This document shows positions 16,653 through 25,816 of a stretch of 64,000 bases of DNA, in pieces. The stretch is from Pedobacter cryoconitis (lineage in GTDB: Bacteria > Bacteroidota > Bacteroidia > Sphingobacteriales > Sphingobacteriaceae): contig NZ_CP014504.1 in NCBI RefSeq assembly GCF_001590605.1, positions 3,286,001 to 3,350,000 on the forward strand, given 5' to 3'. The notes beneath the pieces were generated by a model. It was not told where the DNA came from, did not search any database, and worked only from the letters and a program-made list of their open reading frames with translations. Made by a program: the position numbers and the translations under genes. The first letter of the stretch is position 1, and each line of letters begins with the position of its first letter.

Positions 16653-17429
16653 TTAGTGCTGCTTGTTGAAGTTGCCTGGTGTAACACCTGTATAGTATAA
16701 AAAACTATGGTGAAAATGGCTTTGATCATAAAATCCTGCTTCCAGGGCTGCTCCAACAATAGAATATCCTTCATTGATCATTTTTCTTGCTTTTTCAATT
16801 CTCAGGATAGTTAAGTAAGTATTTGGAGTTACTCCTAAATGTTGTTTGAACTTTCTGATCAGTTGATATTTATCTATCCGATGAATATCAGCTATATTTT
16901 CCAGACGAAGTTTTTGATTAAACTGTTCCGATAAATACCTTTTCACAGCTGCAATTTCTTCGGGAGGGCCAGGCTTATGACGATCGGGATTTTGAGTAGC
17001 TTTGCTTAACAATTGCCGAATAAAATCTGCTAGAACTGCTTCGTCCGGTAATAACTTAGCCGCATAAAGACGAATATATTGTTTAAATAAAGTCTGATCT
17101 TTAATAACCAGTGGATAATCACTTATCCTTCTCATTCCGGTTTCCTTTAGCAAGTACTCCATCAGATCATTGCTGAGGTAAAAACTTTTAAAACTCCAAC
17201 CCAGATCTGCTATCGGATGATGGGAATGCATCATATACGGTTTAATCAGGAAAATGGAGTGAGGTTCAACAAAACAACTTTTACCTTCAAAATAAAACTT
17301 CTGAATTCCATTAACAGCTACACCAACCGTATATTCTTCATGAAAATGAAAAGGAAAACTATGCGTAAAATTGTCACCACTGGTAAAGGTGATATTATCT
17401 AAACACAAATTTCTCCAACTGTTGATCAT
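16653..17429 (-). CDS. AraC-family transcriptional regulator
   Basis: The protein has 258 residues. The N-terminal half is a cupin-type sensor (HSFPFHFHEEYTVGV and VEPHSIFLIKPYMMHSH). The C-terminal 100 residues hold two helix-turn-helix units, with LRLENIADIHRIDKYQLIRKF and the AraC signature region GAALEAGFYDQSHFHHSF. This subgroup often sits beside transporter genes, and the nearest partner here is the dead MFS fragment downstream. Its regulatory target may therefore be lost or elsewhere. The effector cannot be predicted from the sequence. Confidence 0.88.
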   Translation of the reverse strand: MINSWRNLCLDNITFTSGDNFTHSFPFHFHEEYTVGVAVNGIQKFYFEGKSCFVEPHSIFLIKPYMMHSHHPIADLGWSFKSFYLSNDLMEYLLKETGMRRISDYPLVIKDQTLFKQYIRLYAAKLLPDEAVLADFIRQLLSKATQNPDRHKPGPPEEIAAVKRYLSEQFNQKLRLENIADIHRIDKYQLIRKFKQHLGVTPNTYLTILRIEKARKMINEGYSIVGAALEAGFYDQSHFHHSFLYYTGVTPGNFNKQH

Positions 17430-17506
17430 ATCAATTTCTTTTTTAGAATTCCCGGCACTTAAAACATTTCAAATGTAAATAAATCAACGGATTATAAAAT
17501 AGATCA

Positions 17507-17899
17507 TCAAAGCGGAGAGCAATACTCTTCATCAGTCACTTTACTTATAATTACTCCCTCATCTTTTTCCATCTGTATTGCCAGGTGAGAGAACATACTT
17601 TGCGACGTTGCACCATGCCAATGTTCTTCACCGGGATAAATAATAACCAGATCGCCTGGTTGCATCAATTGCTTTACCTCATTTCGTTTCTGAACATATC
17701 CAATGCCGCTTTCAGCTATTAAGATTTGTACTGTAGGATGCTTATGCCAGTGAGTTATAGCTCCTGGTTCAAATGTGACAGCGGATAAAGTGCAGCCTAT
17801 GCTGGATTCATTTATCAGACTACTGATCCATACGATTCCATTAATATATTTTTCAGGGGCTGGTAAGGTGACAATTTGCTTGATATCTATCTTTTTCAT
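17507..17899 (-). CDS. Small cupin-domain protein
   Basis: This 130-residue single-domain cupin has metal-site motifs: HWHKH (about residues 51-55) in the first cupin box and PGEEHWHG (about 93-100) in the second. The family resembles cupins annotated as carboxymuconolactone-decarboxylase-associated or mandelonitrile-lyase-like proteins. The substrate is unknown. It starts 12 bp after the tautomerase gene ends, so the two are probably one transcript, and both act on small molecules. The conserved histidines suggest a bound metal and enzymatic rather than purely regulatory function. Confidence 0.8.
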   Translation of the reverse strand: MKKIDIKQIVTLPAPEKYINGIVWISSLINESSIGCTLSAVTFEPGAITHWHKHPTVQILIAESGIGYVQKRNEVKQLMQPGDLVIIYPGEEHWHGATSQSMFSHLAIQMEKDEGVIISKVTDEEYCSPL

Positions 17900-17911
17900 G
17901 ACTTGTATAAA

Positions 17912-18295
17912 TTATTTTATCATTTGCGCTTTGCCCAGCCCGAATGACCAATTTTCAAATGGAGTTTCATTTAAAACTATGATGATATCATTTGCTGAAA
18001 TATGGGTTCTTAAACTAATTTTCTGTACAATAACAGCATAAAGTGATTTTTTCATTTCTACAGTACGACCTGAACCACAGATAATCTGAATATATATCAG
18101 ATCAGAAAGGTGTGAGATATCCAGATAGGATTCAGGAAATATCAGATTTTCAGGTGATACTGGATGTATAACTTGAAAGTAATCATTTACAGGAATGCTG
18201 AATATTTCAATCAGGCTTTCATGTACTGAATAAGATATTTTTTCTTTCAATCCCCTGGAGTAATTCTCAGGTAAGTAAATATTCACAAACGGCAT
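17912..18295 (-). CDS. Tautomerase-superfamily protein (MIF/4-oxalocrotonate type)
   Basis: This 127-residue protein begins Met-Pro-Phe, so Pro2 becomes the N-terminal catalytic proline after methionine removal. The C-terminal ENWSFGLGKAQ matches the conserved NWSFG stretch of the longer tautomerase family. These enzymes move protons in keto-enol substrates of aromatic or dicarboxylic acid breakdown. The physiological substrate is unknown. It is first in a two-gene unit with the cupin. A possible minus-strand promoter element lies about 20 bp before the start. Confidence 0.82.
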   Translation of the reverse strand: MPFVNIYLPENYSRGLKEKISYSVHESLIEIFSIPVNDYFQVIHPVSPENLIFPESYLDISHLSDLIYIQIICGSGRTVEMKKSLYAVIVQKISLRTHISANDIIIVLNETPFENWSFGLGKAQMIK

Positions 18296-18314
18296 AATTT
18301 TCTTTTATATACAA

Positions 18315-18322
18315 CAAAATTA
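18315..18322 (-). promoter_or_regulatory. Putative -7 element upstream of the tautomerase gene
   Basis: Read on the minus strand the sequence is TAATTTTG, which fits TAnnTTTG, about 20 bp before the ATG. No clear -33 element is seen. Confidence 0.25.
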
Positions 18323-18407
18323 GTCGTTTAAAATATTCTGGTCTTGTAAAATATTGCGCTATAAATAAAGAAGAAGATATACTTTATGGAACTTCCAAAA
18401 ATGCCAA

Positions 18408-19577
18408 TTACAAAACTGGAAGCCTTTGATTGCAGGCTACCTTCCTTTTACCCCATTTTTTATTGTACCAGATCAAAAAACCAGTTAATGGTAGAGAAGC
18501 AGAGATCAGTGATCCCATAAAGGCAAGTATTTTACCAGGCAACCCCAGAATACTTCCCGTGTGAATGTCGTAATTCATAGAACTGAATTTCTCCCCATTA
18601 CTCTTATCTTCAAAAGTACTGGTTTTTAGTAATTGACCAGAAAGCATATTGTATTGCATAACAACCGTTTTTAAAGTTGGCTCGTAGCGCGCAAGTACAG
18701 TCACTTTAGACGATGTATCAGTTGGAAAATAAAAGTGATAAGCTTTAGCTTCCGGATATTTCTTTTTTATATCCGCGTAAATAAAGTCCAGACCTTTATT
18801 GTCCAAGGCTTTCTGAACAGCATGTACTGATACTATGGTCTTCTTTATGGAATGCTCACCTGTATCTAATAAATGCTGTAATCCGCGGTCCAGCACCGGA
18901 AATGCCCAAACCATTCCAGTAAAGGCAATCACCAGCCCCACACTAAAAGCATAGAAACCAAGAATATTATGAAGGTCATAGTTCTTGCGTTTTAAACCAC
19001 TATTCGCCTTCCATTTAAACCAAAAACGAACACGTCTTGCCTTTTTATTTTTTGGCCACCATAAATAAAGTCCCGTCAATAGTGAAAGTACATACAACAA
19101 GGTCACCACACCAACAATCGGTTGCCCCAGTTGTGTTTTTAACAACAAGCTCCAATGTAAATACAATATGACACGAAAAAATTCAAATTCCGATTGCTCA
19201 TGCAAGACTAACTGTCCCGTATAAGGATCCAAGAATAATGATTCATAAAACTTCTTTTCATTCCAATACCAGTACCCCTGATTCGTATCCTCCCGGTAAG
19301 ACCTGAATTGCCAAGTCTTACCGGGAGCATTACTAATCTCCAAAGCCGATACAGGTTTATCTTTACCCCATATACCCTTTGCCTTTTGCACCATATCCTG
19401 CATAGATAGCCGGTTCTCAGAAACCGGCCTCACCTCCAACCTGTCTGCATAAACAAAAGGTCTGATCTCCTCTACAAAAACGAGGACACAACCAGTCAAG
19501 CCTAATATAATAACGACTACTCCTGATAAAAGCCCGATCCACAAATGGATAAAAATTAATATTTTTTTCAATTTCAT
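18408..19577 (-). CDS. PepSY-associated transmembrane protein, siderophore/iron-uptake partner
   Basis: The protein has 389 residues. It starts KIHLW-like (IFIHLWIGLLSGVVVIILGL), the first helix of PepSY_TM proteins, followed by a periplasmic PepSY segment, two more helices near 147-170 and 205-225, and a last helix near 355-375. Proteins of this type occur beside TonB-dependent ferric-siderophore receptors and are thought to act as inner-membrane iron reductases. Its ATG directly abuts the receptor stop codon (19577/19578), so the two are translated from one mRNA. Confidence 0.85.
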   Translation of the reverse strand: MKLKKILIFIHLWIGLLSGVVVIILGLTGCVLVFVEEIRPFVYADRLEVRPVSENRLSMQDMVQKAKGIWGKDKPVSALEISNAPGKTWQFRSYREDTNQGYWYWNEKKFYESLFLDPYTGQLVLHEQSEFEFFRVILYLHWSLLLKTQLGQPIVGVVTLLYVLSLLTGLYLWWPKNKKARRVRFWFKWKANSGLKRKNYDLHNILGFYAFSVGLVIAFTGMVWAFPVLDRGLQHLLDTGEHSIKKTIVSVHAVQKALDNKGLDFIYADIKKKYPEAKAYHFYFPTDTSSKVTVLARYEPTLKTVVMQYNMLSGQLLKTSTFEDKSNGEKFSSMNYDIHTGSILGLPGKILAFMGSLISASLPLTGFLIWYNKKWGKRKVACNQRLPVL

Positions 19578-22169
19578 TTAAAAACGGAACGAGAGATTGA
19601 CTGCTAAATTTGCTGGTGCTTGTGAATTAGCCCAACTGTCCCAATATTTCTTATTAAAGATATTATTGGCTTTAACCTGTATACCCCAAGCTTGTCTGTT
19701 ATAAAATACTACAGCATTGGCCAAAGTATAGGATGGAATAAAAAACTGATTATCTGAAGCTTTATACATTTTATCTACGTAATTCATACCTGCACCAAAT
19801 CCCAGTCCCTTAAGTTGATTCTGGAAGGTATAAGAAGCCCAGAAATTTGCTACATTTTCCGGTGCATTTCCGGCTTTGTTACCATCTATTTTAGCATCTA
19901 AAGCAGCTCTTACTATACGATTGTCATTGTAAGCATAACCTGCAAGGATATTCAGACCTGGCAGTGGTTGTGTAATTAACTCCAAATCAACTCCCTTGCT
20001 CAACTGCTTACCATCCTGTATAGTAAACAGTTCCTCATTCATACGTGTAGCGTTGTCAATATTAATCCGGTAATAGCTAGCTGTAAAACTCAATTTCTTT
20101 TCGAAAAGCTCCGCTTTGATACCGCCCTCTGCCTGAGTAGCAAATAAAGGATCTAAAACTTGTCGCGTTCCATTAGGTTGTGAAACTGGAGAGACGTTTT
20201 GAAAGCCACTCATGTAATTAGCAAAAAGTGATAACGATTTTGGTATAAGTTCGTAAACCAGACCGAATTTAGGTGCAAAAGAAGTTTGCTTAAATCCATC
20301 TTCGTCACCTTCCACTGCTTGTCTCTTATAGTGATCAACCCGTAGTGATAACATCGCCGAAAGGCGAGGCAACACATTAATCATATCTGATGCATAAACA
20401 CTGGCAGTCTGCTGTGTGGGTGAAGGAAATGGTTCAAAGCTTACCAGCTTATCAATCTGCTGACTAACTATTGGTTTAAAGGGCTTTGTTACGTCAATCT
20501 TATCAATAGTTTGTATATCTGCAAATAGAAAACTCGAAGTATAGTGACGATAATTCGCTCCGATCAAAAGGTTATGCGTCAAACCTCCTGTTTTCACCTT
20601 ACCGTTAAAATTTTGTTGAATATTTGTGTATCCGTTATAAACCGGACCATATACATAGGAAGCTCTTGTAGCCATACTTGGTGACGACCAGATCACAAGC
20701 CGCTGATAACTATGATCCACATTTTCAGATACAAAAGAAAAAAGCGTCGTTGACTTAAAATTAGCTGACAACTTATAAACTGCTTCGGCAAACACACGTG
20801 TAGCATAATTTTTCACATCCACATTATCATGAAACAATGTTTTCCTGTAGTCCAGTAACAGGTCGCTGGGCTGCTTAATATCCGCAGACCGGAATACATA
20901 GTTCATAGGCTGTGTATTGTGTACCTGCAACAATTCGGCATCCACGTTCAATGTCAGCTTTTCATTCACATGATAAGTAATACTTGGCGCAAATAAAAAA
21001 GTATTGTTAAACCCGTAATCAAGAAAACTCCTTTCCCGGTTCGAGGCCGCGTTAACCCTGAATAATACTTTTTTCTCCTTATCTAATGGTGTATTGACAT
21101 CTATAGTAAGCCGGTTCAAACCAAAGCTGCCTGTTGTATAGCTCACTTCTGTTCGTTTGGCTTCTATTGGCTTTTTTGTGACCACATTGACCACACCACC
21201 GAAAGAAGATACAGAAGCACCAAACAAAGTACCAGAAGGACCTTTCATAACTTCAATACGCTCAATATTTGCCAAATCTACGGCAGAACGGTCTGAGGTA
21301 GATTCCATCCCGTTACGGGCATTAATTCCTGTTCCAAAACCTCTGAAGTAAGCACTAACGCCACCAGAAGGATTGGTAACAGCTACTGCCCCGCCAGCAT
21401 TACGCAACGCATCTGCTACCGTTACAGTGACCTGTTCCTGCATCAGCTGTTTGGTCACTACACTATAAACCTGTGGATTTTCCAGATTTGTTAATGGTAA
21501 ACGAGACACATATTCTGTTGTCTTATTTGCAAACCTGTTGACGCGTTCCCCATTGACCACTACTTCCTGCAATGCTCTCATATCTTCGTATAGCGTAAAC
21601 GAAATCTTAACTATTTCATTTGACGCAACAGTAACTTCTTGCTCCTGCCCTTTTAAGCCAACATACTTAGCGCTAACTTTATAAGTTCCAACTTCCACAT
21701 TGGTAAAACTAAAATGGCCATTTTCATCTGCCTGAACTTTTCTGTTATCAATGTCCACATTTACATATGCAGCAGGAAGACCATCACTTGTCAGGACTTT
21801 ACCCATAATCGTTCCCTTGCCTTTTGATGGCTGGAGATTAATCTGGTTTCCTTTTACCTCTATCCGGCGGATCTCATTCGGAAATATTTCCTGAAGGATA
21901 TCTTCTAAAGTCGCATTCTGATTAGATAAGCTGATTTTTCTATTCACATCCAACAAATCCGGACTGTAAATAAAGTTGCATCCTACCTTAGTTTCTATTT
22001 CTTCCAAAGCTTGGGAGATACTGACATTATTAACCTGAAGATTGATACGTTTTTTTAGTATAGTTGATTGTGCACTGGCTGAAAGCGAGATAAAAATAGT
22101 TAAAGTGAGTAAAAGAATTGTTTTCGACACAAGCGAAAACAACCTTATGCTAAATAGCAAAAAGTTCAT
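19578..22169 (-). CDS. TonB-dependent siderophore-type receptor with STN signalling domain
   Basis: The protein has 863 residues. In order: a signal peptide ending ASAQ (about 34), an STN domain (about 45-95, SISQALEEIETKVGCNFIYS), a carboxypeptidase-like beta domain (about 117-205), a plug, and a 22-strand barrel ending in the aromatic VNLSFRF. The barrel style matches FecA-like siderophore receptors rather than SusC. The STN domain contacts FecR in the periplasm to report ligand binding, and the FecR and ECF sigma genes lie just upstream. The 100-bp gap to FecR contains a hairpin. The ligand is unknown; a xenosiderophore or a product of this strain are both possible. Confidence 0.93.
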   Translation of the reverse strand: MNFLLFSIRLFSLVSKTILLLTLTIFISLSASAQSTILKKRINLQVNNVSISQALEEIETKVGCNFIYSPDLLDVNRKISLSNQNATLEDILQEIFPNEIRRIEVKGNQINLQPSKGKGTIMGKVLTSDGLPAAYVNVDIDNRKVQADENGHFSFTNVEVGTYKVSAKYVGLKGQEQEVTVASNEIVKISFTLYEDMRALQEVVVNGERVNRFANKTTEYVSRLPLTNLENPQVYSVVTKQLMQEQVTVTVADALRNAGGAVAVTNPSGGVSAYFRGFGTGINARNGMESTSDRSAVDLANIERIEVMKGPSGTLFGASVSSFGGVVNVVTKKPIEAKRTEVSYTTGSFGLNRLTIDVNTPLDKEKKVLFRVNAASNRERSFLDYGFNNTFLFAPSITYHVNEKLTLNVDAELLQVHNTQPMNYVFRSADIKQPSDLLLDYRKTLFHDNVDVKNYATRVFAEAVYKLSANFKSTTLFSFVSENVDHSYQRLVIWSSPSMATRASYVYGPVYNGYTNIQQNFNGKVKTGGLTHNLLIGANYRHYTSSFLFADIQTIDKIDVTKPFKPIVSQQIDKLVSFEPFPSPTQQTASVYASDMINVLPRLSAMLSLRVDHYKRQAVEGDEDGFKQTSFAPKFGLVYELIPKSLSLFANYMSGFQNVSPVSQPNGTRQVLDPLFATQAEGGIKAELFEKKLSFTASYYRINIDNATRMNEELFTIQDGKQLSKGVDLELITQPLPGLNILAGYAYNDNRIVRAALDAKIDGNKAGNAPENVANFWASYTFQNQLKGLGFGAGMNYVDKMYKASDNQFFIPSYTLANAVVFYNRQAWGIQVKANNIFNKKYWDSWANSQAPANLAVNLSFRF

Positions 22170-22212
22170 ATTTTTGATTAAAAGTAATGTGATTGAATAT
22201 ATTTCATTGCTT

Positions 22213-22252
22213 ATACCCGGTGAACAACTTTGGCGATGCGTACACCGGGTAT
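22213..22252 (+). other. GC-rich hairpin in the FecR to TonB-receptor gap
   Basis: A perfect 10-bp inverted repeat, ATACCCGGTG and CACCGGGTAT, has a 20-nt loop. On the plus strand it is followed by TTTATTTA, so it would end a transcript antisense to the receptor leader. On the minus strand it lies in the intercistronic RNA between FecR and receptor. A comparable hairpin is in the matching gap at 34.6 kb. Confidence 0.45.
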
Positions 22253-22269
22253 TTTATTTAAAATTGTAT

Positions 22270-23232
22270 TTATCTGGACAATGTAACCTCCTTATCTTTG
22301 ATTTGGTATTTTATATTAAGCGCAAAGCTGATACCCTGCAGGACATCAATTAATGAGGGATTATTATCAAACCGGGCTTTCAATCTATAATTTGCTAATT
22401 CAGGATCACTCAGATGGATTTGAACGGCATACCAACGTTCCAGTTCAGCTGTAACCTCGCTTAACTTAGTGTCGTTAAAAACCATGACACCCTTTGTCCA
22501 TGCAATCTTATTTGCACTGTTAACCACAGACTGGACAAGGGAGTGACCGTCAAACACACCCTGCATATTGGCGTGCAAGATCAAGGTATCTATGCATCCT
22601 GCTGCTGTAAACTGTACTCTGCCTTCTTCAACATTTAACTTATCGAAATAGCCTTTCCAACTCTGAATATTAAATCGGGTACCCAAAACACGTGTAGTTG
22701 TCTGTTTGGTTTGTACATAGAATGGTTTCTCAGGATTCTTTGCCACTTCAAAAAAAGCTTCTCCATTCAGAAATATTCTTCTTTCTGTTTTCGAAAAGTT
22801 CTTTGGATATCTTAACCTGCTTCCTGCATTGAGGTATACCTTAGTTCCATCAGACAAAGTTATACTCGCTTTTTTTCCAAGTGGAAGAACCAATTCCTGA
22901 TAAACTAATAAAGGGGTAGCAGGAGATTGATTGTTTAAGACATATATGCCCAATCCAATTGTTAAAATAAGTATTGCAGTAATTGCGAACCCTCTGAACC
23001 AGATCGGCATCCGGACAATCTTAGCGGATTGTTGGATTTCGTTTTCTTCTTGCCTGGCCTGAGCAATACGCTGCCATAACTGATCTTTCATTATTGATTC
23101 TGGCTCCGGAGAACGAAGTTTGTAAGATTCTTCAGGTATTCCCTCAGACATCCATTGCTCTACTGCCTTCCGTTCCGCTGGGGTACATAGACCCGCCCAA
23201 TATTTTTCTAACAAATGATGATCTAGCGACAT
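22270..23232 (-). CDS. FecR-type anti-sigma factor
   Basis: The protein has about 320 residues: a cytoplasmic N-terminus that starts SLDHHLLEKYWAGLCTPAER, one membrane helix (about 80-102), and a periplasmic FecR domain (about 115-210, with LSDGTKVYLNAGSRLRYP and FFEVAKNPEKPF) plus the C-terminal domain. It holds the ECF sigma factor inactive until the receptor signals. The codon at 23238 is GTG; the ATG at 23232 is a better start. It follows the sigma gene by 76 bp and precedes the receptor. Confidence 0.9.
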   Translation of the reverse strand: MSLDHHLLEKYWAGLCTPAERKAVEQWMSEGIPEESYKLRSPEPESIMKDQLWQRIAQARQEENEIQQSAKIVRMPIWFRGFAITAILILTIGLGIYVLNNQSPATPLLVYQELVLPLGKKASITLSDGTKVYLNAGSRLRYPKNFSKTERRIFLNGEAFFEVAKNPEKPFYVQTKQTTTRVLGTRFNIQSWKGYFDKLNVEEGRVQFTAAGCIDTLILHANMQGVFDGHSLVQSVVNSANKIAWTKGVMVFNDTKLSEVTAELERWYAVQIHLSDPELANYRLKARFDNNPSLIDVLQGISFALNIKYQIKDKEVTLSR

Positions 23233-23308
23233 GAACACTTTTAAGATACAAGTCGGTGATCAGGGGATTTACCCTTAGTCAAAAAAGAATTTATTTTTCA
23301 GCACGTCC

Positions 23309-23824
23309 TTAATGCAAATAAGTCTTAAGAAAGCGTAACGCTTTGGTTAAATGTGCTTCTACAGTTTTTTCAGAAATCTCAAGCTGTTCAGCAATTTCAG
23401 GTATACTCAGGCCACTATTCCGGGATAAAGTATATACTTGTTTGCACCTGCAGGGCAGTCTGTTAACTAGTCCATCAACGAAATGATCCAGATCTCTGAA
23501 GAGAATGGTTTCCTCTGTATTGTTAATCCTTTCACAGAAATTTTCTGAAAGGCAATGGTTCTGATTCTCTCGTTTAAATTTTTCACGGTAATAGTCACTA
23601 ACTTTAATACGGGCCGCACGGAACAAATAATATTCCATACGTGTTTCGATCTGAAGACCGTCTCTGCGTCTCCAGAGAGAATGAAAGATATCCTGGACGA
23701 TGTCCATAGCAATCTCATCATCCTTGATATGGTGTTGACAAAAAGCAACCAGTGGCTTCCAATACAGATCGAACAAGGCACGAAAACTTGCATCGTCGAT
23801 CTGATTCAGCAATTTATCACCCAT
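23309..23824 (-). CDS. ECF-family RNA polymerase sigma factor (FecI-like)
   Basis: The protein has about 171 residues from the ATG at 23824 (an upstream GTG at 23845 would add 7). Region 2 contains DIVQDIFHSLWRRR, and region 4 contains LPCRCKQVYTLSRNSGLSIPEIAEQLEISEKTVEAHL, the typical helix-turn-helix of Bacteroidota ECF sigma factors. It heads the cascade sigma-FecR-receptor-PepSY and should direct transcription of the receptor unit when FecR releases it. Confidence 0.9.
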   Translation of the reverse strand: MGDKLLNQIDDASFRALFDLYWKPLVAFCQHHIKDDEIAMDIVQDIFHSLWRRRDGLQIETRMEYYLFRAARIKVSDYYREKFKRENQNHCLSENFCERINNTEETILFRDLDHFVDGLVNRLPCRCKQVYTLSRNSGLSIPEIAEQLEISEKTVEAHLTKALRFLKTYLH

Positions 23825-23872
23825 ATTAACCCTTAGAATTTCCACAAATCAGTTGCTTATCTATAAACAGAG

Positions 23873-23880
23873 CAAATATA
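23873..23880 (-). promoter_or_regulatory. Putative -7 element upstream of the ECF sigma gene
   Basis: Read on the minus strand it is TATATTTG, which fits TAnnTTTG, about 50 bp before the chosen ATG. The -33 element is not evident. Confidence 0.25.
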
Positions 23881-24048
23881 ATTTTTTACTTGGAATAAGT
23901 CTAAATAGTTTTCATAATCTTATTTCTTACTTATACTGGCATGCTCTTGCCAATAGCAGGTTAATATTCGCTGCTAATTCAATAGTTTTAAAACTTTGTT
24001 TAATTTCAAGAGCTATTATATAATTAATTTTTACTTCAGATCTTACAT

Positions 24049-24630
24049 ATGGATGAAAATAAGTTCGGGCAATTGAGAAAGTATCTCACAAATCATATTC
24101 ATGTTAATGATGAAATGTTTTCTGCTTTTTGTAGCAAATTTAAATTCAAAACTTTTCAGCGCAATGAAATACTGCTGAAAGCGGGTGATATCTGCTCCCA
24201 TATGTATTTCGTAAAAAGTGGATGTCTTCGAATTTTTATGTTGGATGCCGAAGGTAAAGAATCGACACGTTTTCTTGTATTTGAAGATAAATTCGGCACA
24301 GCTTTTCCAAGCTTCACCCTACAGGAGCCTTCTTTAGCATTTATCCAGAGTTTGGAGACATCCAAAGTTTTATACATCAGTTATCGCGATTTTCAACAAC
24401 TGCTTAATGATTACCCCGAATGGGAAAGGGTATATCGGATCAACCTTGAAAAAGACTATATAGACTCTATCAAAAGAATTGAAAGTTTAATCACTGTTGG
24501 TGCTAAAGACCGTTATAAACTGTTGATAAGTAATAACCAGACGCTAATCAAAAGACTATCCTCAAAAATTGTTGCCGATTATCTGGGTATATCTCAGGAA
24601 ACATTGAGCAGGCTCAAGTCAAAAAAATGA
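24049..24630 (+). CDS. Crp/Fnr-family transcriptional regulator
   Basis: The protein has 193 residues. A cyclic-nucleotide-type beta-roll covers about 20-130 (FQRNEILLKAGDICSHMYFVKSG). A short helix-turn-helix is at the end (SSKIVADYLGISQETLSRLK). No iron-sulfur cysteine cluster is seen, so an Fnr-type oxygen sensor is unlikely. This small subgroup is widespread in Bacteroidota and often controls a neighbouring enzyme gene. The stop codon overlaps an ATG (ATGA at 24627-24630) in the frame of the hydrolase, so the two genes are translationally linked or nearly so. Confidence 0.88.
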   Translation: MDENKFGQLRKYLTNHIHVNDEMFSAFCSKFKFKTFQRNEILLKAGDICSHMYFVKSGCLRIFMLDAEGKESTRFLVFEDKFGTAFPSFTLQEPSLAFIQSLETSKVLYISYRDFQQLLNDYPEWERVYRINLEKDYIDSIKRIESLITVGAKDRYKLLISNNQTLIKRLSSKIVADYLGISQETLSRLKSKK

Positions 24631-24698
24631 ATTTGTTGACTTTTGTCAATCTTTATTCGGGATATTATCCAGTGATTTGTTTTTTAACAACCTCTTTT

Positions 24699-25727
24699 AT
24701 GTTTAAGAAAATTACTTTTTTAATAATATTTCTACCCTATATTACTTTTGCCCAAAGTTCCGCTATTGGCCAAAAGACCTTTTACTATAAGGACTCAGTA
24801 AGGAACAGACCAGTAATCACCGAAATTTGGTATCCTACAGATGCAGACATCAATAAAGCGTATACGCCTCCCGAATATCCTTTTATTCGCATCTCAACTA
24901 TTCATAACGCCCCTGTTCCCCGAAAAAAAACACCATTGATCATGCTTTCACATGGGACTGGTGGAGGGCGCTTAAATATGGAATGGCTAGCCATTATACT
25001 TGTTAAGAGAGGATTCATTGTTGCCGCGGTTGACCATTGGGGAAACACTTATGATCATAAAATAGCGATGGATTTTGTGACCCCATGGAAGAGGGCGCAG
25101 GATATTAGCTTTGCTTTGACTCAGTTATTGCAAACCAGGGAGCTTGATCAGGCAATTGACAGCGAGCGTATTGGTGCAGCCGGTTTTTCCATAGGTGGCT
25201 ATACTGTTATTGCGCTTGCGGGTGCTAAACTAGATTTGGAGGCTTTAACTAATTTTACTGAAACGCCTCTTGGTTTGAAAGAATTTGCATTGCCCGAATT
25301 CCCTAACCTTAAAGCAATGATCAATAAGGAAGAGGTCAAGGCTTCATTCCAAAAAGCTACTAACCTGAAGGATAAACGAATAAAAGCTTTTTTTGCTATT
25401 TGTCCCGCAATTGGTCAGGGATTTACGACTCAAAAACAGTTTGAATCTATTCATGACCCTGTTTATATCGTTGGAGCACAAAGCGATAGTATTACCCCAA
25501 TAAAAACAAATGCTTTACATTATCAAAAGATGATCAAACAATCAAAACTATTAATCATACCAGGCAAAACAGGCCATTATGTATTTTTAAATGAGGCCAA
25601 AAGTCAATTGAAAGAAAATGAGAGGCTATTTTTCACAGACGACAAAACCGTAAACAGAAATGCTGTACATCAGCAAGTGGGTAACGAAGCCGCATCTTTT
25701 TTCCATAATGTTTTAGATGGTAATTAA
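24699..25727 (+). CDS. Secreted alpha/beta hydrolase (dienelactone-hydrolase/PAF-acetylhydrolase-like)
   Basis: From the ATG at 24699 the protein has 342 residues and begins with a signal peptide (MFKKITFLIIFLPYITFAQ). The fold shows LSHGTGGGRLNMEWLA (oxyanion region), the nucleophile elbow GFSIGGY, an acid near GAQSDSITP and a histidine in GKTGHYVF. The substrate is unknown; esters or lactones fit the family. The frame is open back to an ATG at 24627 that overlaps the regulator stop, but that start would bury the signal peptide behind 24 residues. Confidence 0.82.
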   Translation: MFKKITFLIIFLPYITFAQSSAIGQKTFYYKDSVRNRPVITEIWYPTDADINKAYTPPEYPFIRISTIHNAPVPRKKTPLIMLSHGTGGGRLNMEWLAIILVKRGFIVAAVDHWGNTYDHKIAMDFVTPWKRAQDISFALTQLLQTRELDQAIDSERIGAAGFSIGGYTVIALAGAKLDLEALTNFTETPLGLKEFALPEFPNLKAMINKEEVKASFQKATNLKDKRIKAFFAICPAIGQGFTTQKQFESIHDPVYIVGAQSDSITPIKTNALHYQKMIKQSKLLIIPGKTGHYVFLNEAKSQLKENERLFFTDDKTVNRNAVHQQVGNEAASFFHNVLDGN

Positions 25728-25743
25728 TTTCAGCATTGATTTG

Positions 25744-25790
25744 GGCATAAAAACACCTCGTCTTTACAGTTAGTCGTGAAAGTTTATGCC
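25744..25790. terminator. Possible bidirectional terminator between convergent genes
   Basis: An 8-bp inverted repeat (GGCATAAA and TTTATGCC) with a 31-nt loop lies in the 89-bp gap between the plus-strand hydrolase and the minus-strand GH9 gene. The long loop and weak T-run make it uncertain. Confidence 0.35.
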
Positions 25791-25816
25791 TTTACGAAAT
25801 CCGTTTTACCTGTAAA

